A DNA stretch of 64,000 nucleotides from the NCBI RefSeq assembly GCF_000284375.1, contig NC_017249.1, forward strand, positions 8,363,001-8,427,000. Direction: 5' to 3'. Position 1 is the first letter of the stretch; every line of letters begins with the position of its first letter. This document shows, one piece after another, positions 26,606-34,325 of the stretch. This stretch comes from Bradyrhizobium japonicum USDA 6. GTDB lineage: Bacteria > Pseudomonadota > Alphaproteobacteria > Rhizobiales > Xanthobacteraceae. The position numbers were made by a program, and so were the translations under genes. A model generated the notes under the pieces. The model did no database searches. It was not told the DNA's origin and saw nothing but the letters and a program-made list of their open reading frames with translations.

Positions 26606-27723
26606 GTACCCGGAATCAGAGCTGAGTGATACGGCGGCCTTTGAAACGGCGTTGACGGACCTTTTTCTTGGTCCAGACGAAGGGCTCGGCTCTGTCGTTG
26701 TATGCGTTGACGTAGGCATCGATGTGTTCCTGAAGCTGCTTGAGGCTCGTGAAGGAGGTGCCGCTGAGCGACTGCCCCTGCAAGATGGAAAACCATACTT
26801 CGACCTGATTGAGCCATGACGCACTTGTCGGCGTGAAATGAAATTGCACGTTGGGGTGGGCCTTGAGCCAGTCCTCGTTCTTTTTATGGGTGTTGAGGTT
26901 GTCGAGGATGACGTGAAGCTTGCGGTTCGGAAAAGTCGCGGTGACGCTGTTCATGAAATCGAGAAACTCGACGCGGCGCCGGCGTTTTGAATGGGTCGCG
27001 ATGATCTTTCCGGTGGCGACTTCGAGCGCCGCAAACAATGTTGTGGTGCCATGCCGCTTGTAATCGTGGCTTTGGCCGGTTAAGGCGCGGCCATTGGGCA
27101 ACTTCAGATAACCCTGCGCTCGCTCCAAAGCCTGGATCGAGGGCTTCTCGTCCACGCACAGCACAATGGCCTTCGCCGGCGGCGCGACATAGAGGCCGAC
27201 AACATCGGCGGCTTTGGCCGTAAAGTTCGGGTCGTTGCTCTCGCACCAGGACTTGCGAGCCACCAGGTCAATCTTGTGGCTGCGCAGGAACCGCCAGACA
27301 TATTGGACATCGACATCGCCCAGCGCCTCGGCCAGCAGGGGGCCGGTCCAGCGCGCAAACCCTTGCGGTGGCGGCTTATCCAGCAGCTTCAGAATCCGCT
27401 TGTCGGTCGTCTTCGTATAGATCGGCTGCTTGCCAGGCCGCGGCTTGTCTTGCAGCCCTTCAAGGCCATGGTCGGCATAGCGATGCCGCCAAAGGCTGAC
27501 AATCCGCGGCTGGACCCCAACTTCCTTGGCGATCGACCGGGTGCTGCGCCCATCCGCCGCCAACAGAACTATCCGCGCCCGCTTCAAATCGCGCTGCAAC
27601 GTCACCGGTGAGCGACAGCACGCCTCAAGCACCTTGCGATCTTTCCTCGAAAGGTGGACTTCTCTTGCTTCGGGTATCATCCCGACCTTGAATCACGACT
27701 CACGTTCCAAGAAAAGTGGGTAC
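26606..27723 (-). mobile_element. IS630-family element, copy 2
   Basis: 1118 bp between TA dinucleotides at 26604-26605 and 27724-27725, matching copy 1 at 7194-8311. Removing it restores a continuous sequence in which the neighbouring small gene keeps its TAG stop. Confidence 0.9.
26616..27680 (-). CDS. IS630-family transposase, copy 2
   Basis: 354 residues, identical to the copy at 7204-8268, with the same DDE motifs (LCVDEKPSIQ, ILDNLNTHKK, NQVEVWF). Intact and probably functional. Identity of the two copies implies recent duplication. Confidence 0.92.
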   Translation of the reverse strand: MIPEAREVHLSRKDRKVLEACCRSPVTLQRDLKRARIVLLAADGRSTRSIAKEVGVQPRIVSLWRHRYADHGLEGLQDKPRPGKQPIYTKTTDKRILKLLDKPPPQGFARWTGPLLAEALGDVDVQYVWRFLRSHKIDLVARKSWCESNDPNFTAKAADVVGLYVAPPAKAIVLCVDEKPSIQALERAQGYLKLPNGRALTGQSHDYKRHGTTTLFAALEVATGKIIATHSKRRRRVEFLDFMNSVTATFPNRKLHVILDNLNTHKKNEDWLKAHPNVQFHFTPTSASWLNQVEVWFSILQGQSLSGTSFTSLKQLQEHIDAYVNAYNDRAEPFVWTKKKVRQRRFKGRRITQL

Positions 27724-27923
27724 TAGTCAGGCTCCTGGTCGGCCTGGGGCTTCGGTTCGCGCAGCACGATTTTACCCAAAACGGCCAAGCCGGGCGCGAT
27801 CACGATATTGAAACCCTTGCCGTCATCGTTCGGCCAAGCGGCGCCGATCCGCGTCCATGTAGAATTTCGGCCGTCACCGGCCACAGCGAAGGCATCGTGC
27901 GTGGGCTTTCGACTTTCAGACAT
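27723..27923 (-). CDS. Small conserved protein typical of conjugation regions
   Basis: 66 residues (MSESRKPTHDAFAVAGDGRN ... GKGFNIVIAP ... GKIVLREPKP) behind AAAAGGAAAC. Proteins of this type are common beside traG/virD4 and trb genes in rhizobial genomic islands. No biochemical role is known to me. Its TAG stop coincides with the TA target used by IS630 copy 2, so the insertion did not shorten the protein. It is divergent from the traG fragment that begins 34 bp away. Confidence 0.7.
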   Translation of the reverse strand: MSESRKPTHDAFAVAGDGRNSTWTRIGAAWPNDDGKGFNIVIAPGLAVLGKIVLREPKPQADQEPD

Positions 27924-27956
27924 GAGGTTTCCTTTTCAAAACGAGGGATGTTCATC

Positions 27957-28952
27957 ATGACCGACAATCCGCGCCAGGGCTCGGCGCGGGATGACTTCTT
28001 TCGGGCCTCGGCGCTGCAACTGCTGACGGCGTTGATCGCCGATGTCTGTTTGTCCGGTCATACGGAAAAGAAGGATCAGCACCTCCGCCAGGTCCGCGCC
28101 AACCTGTCGGAGCCGGAGCCGAAGTTGCGCCAGCGGCTTCAGACGATTTACGACAACTCCGAGTCCGGATTCGTGAAGGAGAATGTCGCGCCCTTCATCG
28201 CCATGACGCCAGAGACCTTCAGCGGCGTCTACGCCAATGCGGTGAAGGAAACCCACTGGCTCTCCTATGGCAACTATGCCGCCCTGGTGTCCGGATCGAG
28301 CTTCACGACGGCCGAGCTCGCGGAGGGCCGGACGGACGTCTTCATCAATCTCGACCTGAAGACCCTGGAGAACCATGCCGGCCTCGCCCGCGTCATCATC
28401 GGCTCGCTGCTCAACGCCATCTACAATCGCAATGGCGAAGTGACCGGCCGGACCCTGTTCCTACTCGATGAGGTCGCGCGTCTCGGCTACTTACGCATTC
28501 TCGAAACCGCGCGTGATGCGGGGCGCAAATACGGCATCACCCTCTTGATGCTCTACCAGTCAATCGGCCAGATGCGCGAGGCCTATGGCGGCCGCGATGC
28601 CACCAGCAAGTGGTTCGAAAGCGCATCCTGGATCTCCTTCTCGGCGATCAACGACCCCGAGACGGCGGACTACATCTCCAAGCGCTGCGGCGACACGACG
28701 GTCGAGGTCGATCAGCTGAGCCGGTCCTCGCAGACGTCGGGTTCCTCCCGGACGCGGTCCAAGCAGCTCGCGCGCCGGCCGCTGATGCTGCCGCATGATG
28801 TCTTGCGCATGCGAACCGACGAGCAGGTCATCTTTATTGCGGGCAATCCACCGCTGCGATGCGGACGCGCCATCTGGTTCCGGCGCACCGACATGCGCGC
28901 CTGCGTCGGCGAAAACAGGTTCTATCGGAGAGACGCTGGTCGGCGTCGCTGA
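27957..28952 (+). pseudogene. traG: TraG/VirD4-type coupling protein, C-terminal part only
   Basis: About 331 residues of the conjugative coupling ATPase that links the relaxosome to the type IV secretion channel. The C-terminal half of the TraD/TraG ATPase domain is clear: ALQLLTALIADVCLSGHTEKK, TPETFSGVYANAVKETHW, Walker B TLFLLDEVARLGYLRILE, IGQMREAYGGRDA and FESASWISFSAINDPETADY. The N-terminal membrane anchors and Walker A are absent. An ATG at 27957 behind GAGGGATG keeps the frame open, so a short product could be made, but it could not hydrolyse ATP normally. This is a relic of island conjugation genes, together with trbI and the DUF2274 gene at 47.3-48.0 kb. Confidence 0.85.
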
Positions 28953-29165
28953 TTATCGCGAACGCGGCGATGAGAAAGACGTGGGCGGCATCCAAACGAC
29001 CGGCTGGTTCCCAGGCAGAGAAAGAAAGGGCGTACGTGGAAGGGCAGTATTGTCTGGGAACGGAAAGCCGAGACGGAGCGCATCCAGCAACGACGGCATA
29101 CCGGGCTCGATGCTCGGCTCGTCGTACGAGCCGGCGCATCATCTCGCCCGCCACCTGTAAGCCGC

Positions 29166-30713
29166 CTAATTTTTGATCCAGACGTAGGGCTCCACGCTGT
29201 TGATTTTGCAGGTGGCGATGAGCGAAGCTATGCGCGCCCATGAACGACCACCTTCGTCGTGACCAGCAAATGAACTATTTTTACGCGTCAGAGTCAGCGG
29301 CCTGATTTGATTTTCGACGGGATTGGTGTCCATCTCAACGCAACCATCGTCGAGAAACAAGGTGAGGCCATCCCAATGGTTCAGGAGATAGGCGATCGCC
29401 TTGCCCATCTCGCTGCCCGGCGACAGGCGAGCGGCTTGCTCGCGCAGAAACCTGTCGAGTTCAGCGACGAGCGGCCGTGATCGCTCGTTACGGGTCGTTT
29501 GCCGAGCCGGGGCGTCGGCGCCACGGATCTCCTTCTCGATCGCATAGAGTGCGGCGATGCGCGCGAGAACGGCTTCGGCGATGGGTGAGCCGGCTTTCGG
29601 AGTCGCTGCGATGATCTTGCGCCTTGAGTGGGACCAACATGCGGCCAGCCGCAGCGGCACGCCGCCTTTGCGCTTGGGCCGTGCGAGCCGATGATAGCCC
29701 TGGTATCCGTCGACCTGAAGGATGCCGTCGAAGCCCTCGAGGATGCGCTCAGCATGGTCACCACCGCGTCCTGGCGCGTAGTGGTAGACCACGATTGGTG
29801 GATCAGCGCCGCCGTGGCCGCGATCGTCGCGCAGGACAGCCCACAGATAGCCGGTCTTCGTTCGGCCCCGGCCCGGATCGAGCACAGGCGCCCTGGTCTC
29901 GTCTATGAACAAGCGGCCCGATTGCTTCATCACGACGCTCATGCGCTCGACCAGCGGCGCGAGGTGGAAGGCGACCGTTCCCATCCAGTCTGCCAGAACG
30001 GCGCGATCGATGAAGATGCCATGCCGAGCCAGAACCTGCGACTGACGATAGAGTGGCATGTGCTCGCTGAACTTGGCGACCGCCACCTGCGCCAGCAGCG
30101 CCTCGGTGGGGATGCCACCCTCCACGAGATGGGCGGGCGCCGGCGCCTGAGCAACACCGGTGCAGCCCTTTGCGCAGGCGTAGCGCGGTCGCACCGTCTC
30201 GATCACACGATACTGGGCGGCCATGACATCGAGACGGCGGGAGCGATCCTCGCCGATCTGGACCATCCGGCCGCAGCCGCAGGGACACTCGAGGTTCTCG
30301 GGTTCGATCACCTGCTCGATGCGCGGCAGGTGCGCGGGAAAGGCACGGGCAGCGCGCCTGGTCCGGCCGCTGGACGGCGCCGTGCCGGCGCGGCGCGCAC
30401 GATCGTCCTGGCGTTCCTGGACTTCGGCGATGGCAATCTCGATGTCCTCGAGAACCAGTTGCATCTGATCGGGATTGAACTTCTCCGAGCGTTTACCGAA
30501 ACGTGCGCGCTCGTACTCCTTCACGAGCAGTTCGAGGCGTTCGACGCTCTCTTTGGACGCAGCCAGTTCACTCTCGACATGAAGGCGCGCCGAGCATTCA
30601 TCGTCTGCGCGACGACGCTCGGCTTCAATCATCGCTTCCTGCGCGCGGAAGAGCGCGCGCAAATCGGCGGGCAGCGCTGCAAGACGGGCGGGATCAATGG
30701 GGGACGGCGGCAC
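29166..30713 (-). CDS. tnpC: IS66 transposase TnpC
   Basis: 515 residues. An N-terminal coiled-coil/leucine-zipper region leads to a zinc-binding motif (LECPCGCGRM, YACAKGCTGV) and the DDE domain (RLFIDETRAPVLDPG, ILQVDGYQGYHRL, CVEMDTNPVENQIRPL). The C-terminus ends at VEPYVWIKN, shorter than many TnpC proteins, which extend about 30 residues further. The stop is only a few bases from the element end, suggesting a small terminal deletion. Confidence 0.85.
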   Translation of the reverse strand: MPPSPIDPARLAALPADLRALFRAQEAMIEAERRRADDECSARLHVESELAASKESVERLELLVKEYERARFGKRSEKFNPDQMQLVLEDIEIAIAEVQERQDDRARRAGTAPSSGRTRRAARAFPAHLPRIEQVIEPENLECPCGCGRMVQIGEDRSRRLDVMAAQYRVIETVRPRYACAKGCTGVAQAPAPAHLVEGGIPTEALLAQVAVAKFSEHMPLYRQSQVLARHGIFIDRAVLADWMGTVAFHLAPLVERMSVVMKQSGRLFIDETRAPVLDPGRGRTKTGYLWAVLRDDRGHGGADPPIVVYHYAPGRGGDHAERILEGFDGILQVDGYQGYHRLARPKRKGGVPLRLAACWSHSRRKIIAATPKAGSPIAEAVLARIAALYAIEKEIRGADAPARQTTRNERSRPLVAELDRFLREQAARLSPGSEMGKAIAYLLNHWDGLTLFLDDGCVEMDTNPVENQIRPLTLTRKNSSFAGHDEGGRSWARIASLIATCKINSVEPYVWIKN

Positions 30714-30766
30714 ATCCGCAAGCTATCATCCCAAAGCCCCGCGCGAAACAGGTTGTCGGGTCTGAG

Positions 30767-31123
30767 TCAGTTCGCCGCAGCTGGCGTCGCGACAATCCGT
30801 TCGCCCACTCGCTTCCAGTTCAGCCCTTCAAACAGCGCTTCGAACTGCACGCGCGTCAGATGCATGACGCCGTCGCTGATCTGCGGCCACTCGAAACGAC
30901 CATCGCGGCCAAGGCGCTTGTAGACCAAAACGAGGCCCGTGCCGTCCCATAGCAAAATCTTCAGCCGGTCGGCGCGCTTCGAACGAAAAACCACGATCAG
31001 GCCCGAATGCGGATCGAGCCCAAGCGTGTTTTGCACAAGACCGGCCAGCGCGTCGTGCCCGCACCGGAAGTCAACAGGACGCACAGCAAGCACAATCCGC
31101 AGTCCCTGCGCCGGAATGATCAT
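30767..31123 (-). CDS. tnpB: IS66 accessory protein TnpB
   Basis: 118 residues with the IS66 Orf2 signature (RIVLAVRPVDFRCGHDALAGLV, LILWDGTGLVLVYKRL-like region, VQFEALFEGLNW). It is required with TnpA and TnpC for IS66 transposition. Its start overlaps the tnpA end (ATGA type coupling). Confidence 0.88.
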   Translation of the reverse strand: MIIPAQGLRIVLAVRPVDFRCGHDALAGLVQNTLGLDPHSGLIVVFRSKRADRLKILLWDGTGLVLVYKRLGRDGRFEWPQISDGVMHLTRVQFEALFEGLNWKRVGERIVATPAAAN

Positions 31124-31517
31124 GCGCCGCGCTCGATCGCAGTCACGATCTCCGCGATCCGCACCGCCGACACGTCCGCATCCAGGCGGACCGAAACCTT
31201 GCCAATCGTAATCTCGACGGGCCCTCGCTCTTGCCTGACGCCACTGGATCGCTCAGCTCGATCGACACGAAATCCGCCGCGTCGTCCGTGACCAATGCGA
31301 GCCGGCCAGCACGCGCCAATCTGCGCCACGTCGTCAACTGCTGGGCCTTCACACCATAACGCCGTGCGACATCACATACCCGGGCGTCGGGCTTCATGCT
31401 CTCGAAAACAGCGCGCCCCTTGATCTCCGCAGACCATAACCGGCATCCAGAACGCGTCCGGCGCGTAAGCTTCCCCACAAAGCCATCAGCTTCGGCTTCC
31501 TCCCCCGATTGTTCCAT
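31120..31517 (-). pseudogene. tnpA: IS66 accessory protein TnpA, frameshifted
   Basis: The N-terminal helix-turn-helix (MKPDARVCDVARRYGVKAQQ) reads in one frame to about DPVAS. A base change in number near 31240 moves the rest (QERGPVEITIGKVSVRLDADVS ... TAIERGA) into the next frame, ending at 31120. A functional TnpA would need both halves. Confidence 0.75.
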
Positions 31518-31673
31518 CGCCTTCAGTCTCCTCTCGGCTCTCTGACAAGCCAAGGATCGCAGAGCGAAAGCCGAAGCGAAACCAGTCAATCAAATGGGAG
31601 AAAAGCTCCGCTTACAATTTTTGCTCGTTCAGACCGACACAAATTGCTCAAAGATTCGTGGAGAGAAAAGCAG

Positions 31674-32018
31674 ATGAGCGATGAGCCCGACCTCGAGAGC
31701 AGAGTCGTTGCAGCGATACGACACTATCGTGCGGCGCTCGACGTGGCGGAAAACCTGGAACGAGAGGACGCGTGCGCGCATCGAGCGCTGACGAGCACCC
31801 TGCTCGATTTGGAGCGTGCCCTGCGAGGCGAAGCGGCCCCGCATCTCAACAACAACCTGTTTGAGACCGGCTCCACGGCGGTTGCACGGTCGGATAAAAC
31901 ATGGGCCGACCTGGTCGAGGCGACTGCGAGATTGGATTCGGCCCGTCGAACCTTAGCTGCTCTGGAACGGCAGTTGGGATATCTTCCAAAAGTCTCGAGG
32001 GGAGCGGATCACAAGTGA
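31674..32018 (+). CDS. Small hypothetical protein
   Basis: 114 residues from ATG 31674 behind GAGAGAAAAG. The sequence is hydrophilic and largely helical (ESRVVAAIRHYRAALDVAENL; TARLDSARRTLAALERQL), with coiled-coil-like heptads and no signal peptide. I do not recognise a family. It lies 58 bp outside the IS66 right end and has no obvious partner. Confidence 0.45.
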   Translation: MSDEPDLESRVVAAIRHYRAALDVAENLEREDACAHRALTSTLLDLERALRGEAAPHLNNNLFETGSTAVARSDKTWADLVEATARLDSARRTLAALERQLGYLPKVSRGADHK

Positions 32019-32542
32019 GGTTAGATAAGAGTCTCGCACGATCGGAAGGTTTCCCGACCATTTCAGAGCGGCGGCGGCAACGCTCTGACGGGCTCGTGTC
32101 CCAGCCAAAATCCCGCGCCCAAAACAGACCTCTCTGCGTCCTCGTGTTTGGGACCGCCGAGGTACAGCGCGCGAATCGGGACCTTGCTGGATCCCAACCT
32201 TCCAACTTTCCCGCCGCCTCGCCGCGTCCTCCTATGCAGGAATAGACCTCGACGCACTGGCTCGATCGTCCTGTCGAGCGTGCACAGTTTCTGATGACGC
32301 TGACCAGCGCGAGTCCTGGTTGAGTTTCTTCTGCTTGTGACTCGGCGTGGAAACGGCATTGCAGCCTCTTCGATCTTCGGCGCGGCTGCGATCATGTGAT
32401 CAAGCTCTAAAAAGTGGTTCGACGACAGGCAGGCGCTTGAGGCCAGCGTCAACGTTGTCGGAAAAGTGGAAGCCGTGCCGGCTCACACCGTAATCAAAAC
32501 AGACGTCAAGCGCCAATCCAAGGGCCAGAGCTGCGCTTACGA
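32019..32542. other. Intergenic region, no recognised gene
   Basis: Short open frames on both strands lack recognisable similarity. The part from about 32470 onward is duplicated (diverged) at 58084-58257. Confidence 0.45.
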
Positions 32543-32655
32543 TCAACGTCGAACCGATGCGTTCGAACCACCAATCTCATTGGTGGCGCCTGCTCCGGTG
32601 CGATCGATGACCCAGGCCACCATGTAGCCCTTGGCCTGCTCGGTCTGCACCTGCC
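32470..32655. repeat. Segment duplicated at 58084-58257
   Basis: The sequence around ACACCGTAATCAAAACAGAC and on through GATGACCCAGGCCACCATGT recurs at 58.1-58.26 kb with scattered differences. It contains the 3' half of the small gene at 32543-32764, so the second locus is a truncated paralogue. Confidence 0.7.
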
Positions 32656-32764
32656 GGAGGGCCTCAGAGTAGGTTAGTAAGGGCTCTTGCGCCGGGTAGA
32701 CGGCGCGGTCGGTCGGGGTGACAAAGTGATGGCAGCACACGCGATAGTCTTTAGCCTCGAACAT
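32543..32764 (-). CDS. Small hypothetical protein, Bradyrhizobium island type
   Basis: 73 residues (MFEAKDYRVCCHHFVTPTDR ... LLTYSEALRQVQTEQAKGYM ... VIDRTGAGATNEIGG) behind GAGAGGAGGATTCC. It is compact with two Cys and two His near the N-terminus. I have no function for it. A truncated copy at 58.1-58.26 kb shows that this locus has been duplicated. Confidence 0.6.
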   Translation of the reverse strand: MFEAKDYRVCCHHFVTPTDRAVYPAQEPLLTYSEALRQVQTEQAKGYMVAWVIDRTGAGATNEIGGSNASVRR

Positions 32765-33333
32765 CGGAATCCTCCTCTCGCCTCAGGTTGCGCGGCCATA
32801 CGCGCTTTCAGATACTGCCCTACCACAGAGAATGCGGCCTTTAAGAGGCCGCGCGCTTCTTCAACACCCCATAAGGTTGGTCGGGCTGCCAGACGCAGGT
32901 CGGCGATGTCCGACCACATCGCGCGCTTGATTCTCTGCAGCAGCACCGGCAAAGAAGTGCCCGGGTGTCATTCCATAATTCACCCGTGTCCGGACTTCGA
33001 TTTCCCGTTCGTCCGCAATTGCTCCGTCGATCGCTCAACGGCTGCACCGATGTCACCTAGTCAGCTTTCAAACCTTGCTGAGGCTGCTGGATCGACAATG
33101 CTTGGACCGAGCTCCGGCGCGATTCAGTGAGCTTCTCGATCAGTTCAGACTGCGGTCTCGGTTTTGCCGCGAGACGGTGGGGTTCAAATCGGGCCGTGGA
33201 GCCTCCACATCATCGCCACAGTCCGAAGACACCCGCCTGGTGCAATTGATGTAGCGAGAGAATGAATCGTTTGGCCCTGATCGATTCATAGAAAGCATTG
33301 GACCTCGCTTCCACAGGAAGCGAGAATCCATGC
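32765..33333. other. Intergenic region upstream of the WGR gene
   Basis: A reverse open frame near 32780-32950 (MWSDIADLRLAARPTLWG) could be a small gene but has no clear independent stop before the next gene. GTCAGCTTTC at about 33059 recalls the first half of a tts box but the second half is absent. Confidence 0.35.
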
Positions 33334-33591
33334 ATGCCGAACCTTAAGCTAGGGCCGCTTCACCTTCGCCGCATCGACATCACCCGCAACATGCGGCGGT
33401 TTTACTTGCTTTCGATCCAACCGACCTTGTTCGGCGGGGTCTCGCTGATCCGCGACTGGGGCCGGATCGGCACGACCGGCCAGACGATGGTGCAGACTTT
33501 CGATGCCAGCGCTGAAGCGGGCGAAGCATTCGGACGGCTGGAGCGCGCCAAGCGCAGGCGCGGATACACCTCTGCTGAGGAGAGAGTCTGA
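33334..33591 (+). CDS. WGR-domain protein
   Basis: 85 residues from ATG 33334. It consists of a WGR domain (MRRFYLLSIQPTLFGGVSLIRDWGRIGTTGQ ... EAFGRLERAKRRRGY). The family signature Trp-Gly-Arg is in RDWGRIG. WGR modules occur in PARP enzymes and in stand-alone bacterial proteins and are linked to nucleic-acid binding. A TTG 36 bases upstream could extend it, but the ATG behind AGGAAGCGAG is preferred. It is flanked by an IS6 remnant and appears intact. Confidence 0.8.
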   Translation: MPNLKLGPLHLRRIDITRNMRRFYLLSIQPTLFGGVSLIRDWGRIGTTGQTMVQTFDASAEAGEAFGRLERAKRRRGYTSAEERV

Positions 33592-33641
33592 GGTTTCGTC
33601 AATTTCCCGGGGATTACGGATCCACTTACGATGCCTGGAAC

Positions 33642-34012
33642 GTGAAGTGACAGAAACCGTTGAGCCTGACGGGACGATTTGAAACGCTTCATGATCCGCC
33701 GCGTTGCCGCGTCGGCTGATGAGAATTCTCAGCCCGATTGTTGAGAGCTCTGTGCTGGCGATGTTCGACGAAAAAGCCCATCTTCGCCCTCGCAGCGCCG
33801 TGCGAACGCTTGTCCGTGATCATCACGCGCGGCGGCGTGCCGGCGGATTTCAAGAGCTTCTTCATGAGCCGCTGGGAAACCGGAAATACAACCAAACGGC
33901 ATAGCTGATCACTTCCGATGGGAAGCGATGGCGGCGATAAAGAGGGTCCCGGGCGGTCGGCATGCCGGTCGTCTACCCCTCGGCCGCTCCAATTCGTTAA
34001 CTTGACGGTACC
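33642..34012 (-). mobile_element. IS6-family remnant with internal deletion
   Basis: Carries the IS6 N-terminal end (reverse of GGTACCGTCAAGTTAACGAAT, ending at 34012) and part of the C-terminal coding sequence. The middle of the transposase, including most of the catalytic domain, is deleted around 33876. Confidence 0.75.
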
Positions 34013-34155
34013 CGCTGCTCGTCGACAGCGATGGCACGATCATCGCGGGCGAAGGCCGATACCTGGCCGCGCGAAAGCTCGGTCTCCTCGAGGCGCCGGT
34101 CAGCTGACCGGTCTTTCCGAAGCGCAGCGTCGCGCGCTCGCCCTTGCCGACAACC
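34013..34155 (+). pseudogene. ParB-like nuclease-domain fragment
   Basis: Reads VDSDGTIIAGEGRYLAARKLGLLEAPV, then after a small frame change LTGLSEAQRRALALADNRIALS. This is the characteristic core of ParB/Spo0J-type proteins found on islands and phages. Only about 45 residues remain, bounded by IS6 and an integrase fragment. Confidence 0.65.
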
Positions 34156-34315
34156 GCATCGCGCTGTCGGTGGTCCGGCGGCTCGTCGGATACGGGCGCT
34201 TCGACGGGGGCGAGACGGCCCGCGTGATGGCACGTCTCTACGCCGCGGCGCGCCTGCTGGTGAACTTCTTCCAGCCGTCATTCAAGCTCAAAGAGAAGCG
34301 CCGCGAGGGTCCGCC
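34156..34315 (+). pseudogene. Integrase-core transposase fragment (C-terminal)
   Basis: VVRRLVGYGRFDGGETARVMARLYAAARLLVNFFQPSFKLKEKRREG matches the end of a DDE integrase-core transposase. The adjacent upstream part of the same family (KNDQAFVEQKNGAVVREMVGY) occurs at 58447-58550. Confidence 0.6.
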
Positions 34316-34325
34316 CACGGCGACA

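Larger units (their letters stand above)
29157..31615 (-). mobile_element. IS66-family element
   Basis: 2459 bp with ends reading GTAAGCCGCC (left) and, reversed, GTAAGCGGAG (right). It carries tnpA, tnpB and tnpC in the usual order on the reverse strand. No 8-bp target duplication is apparent, and tnpA is frameshifted, so this copy is probably old. Confidence 0.85.

Noticed and set aside
29628..30923. A 431-codon forward open frame
   Set aside because: Antisense of IS66 tnpC.
33055..33085. tts-like GTCAGCTTTC before the WGR gene
   Set aside because: The second half of the motif is absent and no effector gene follows.
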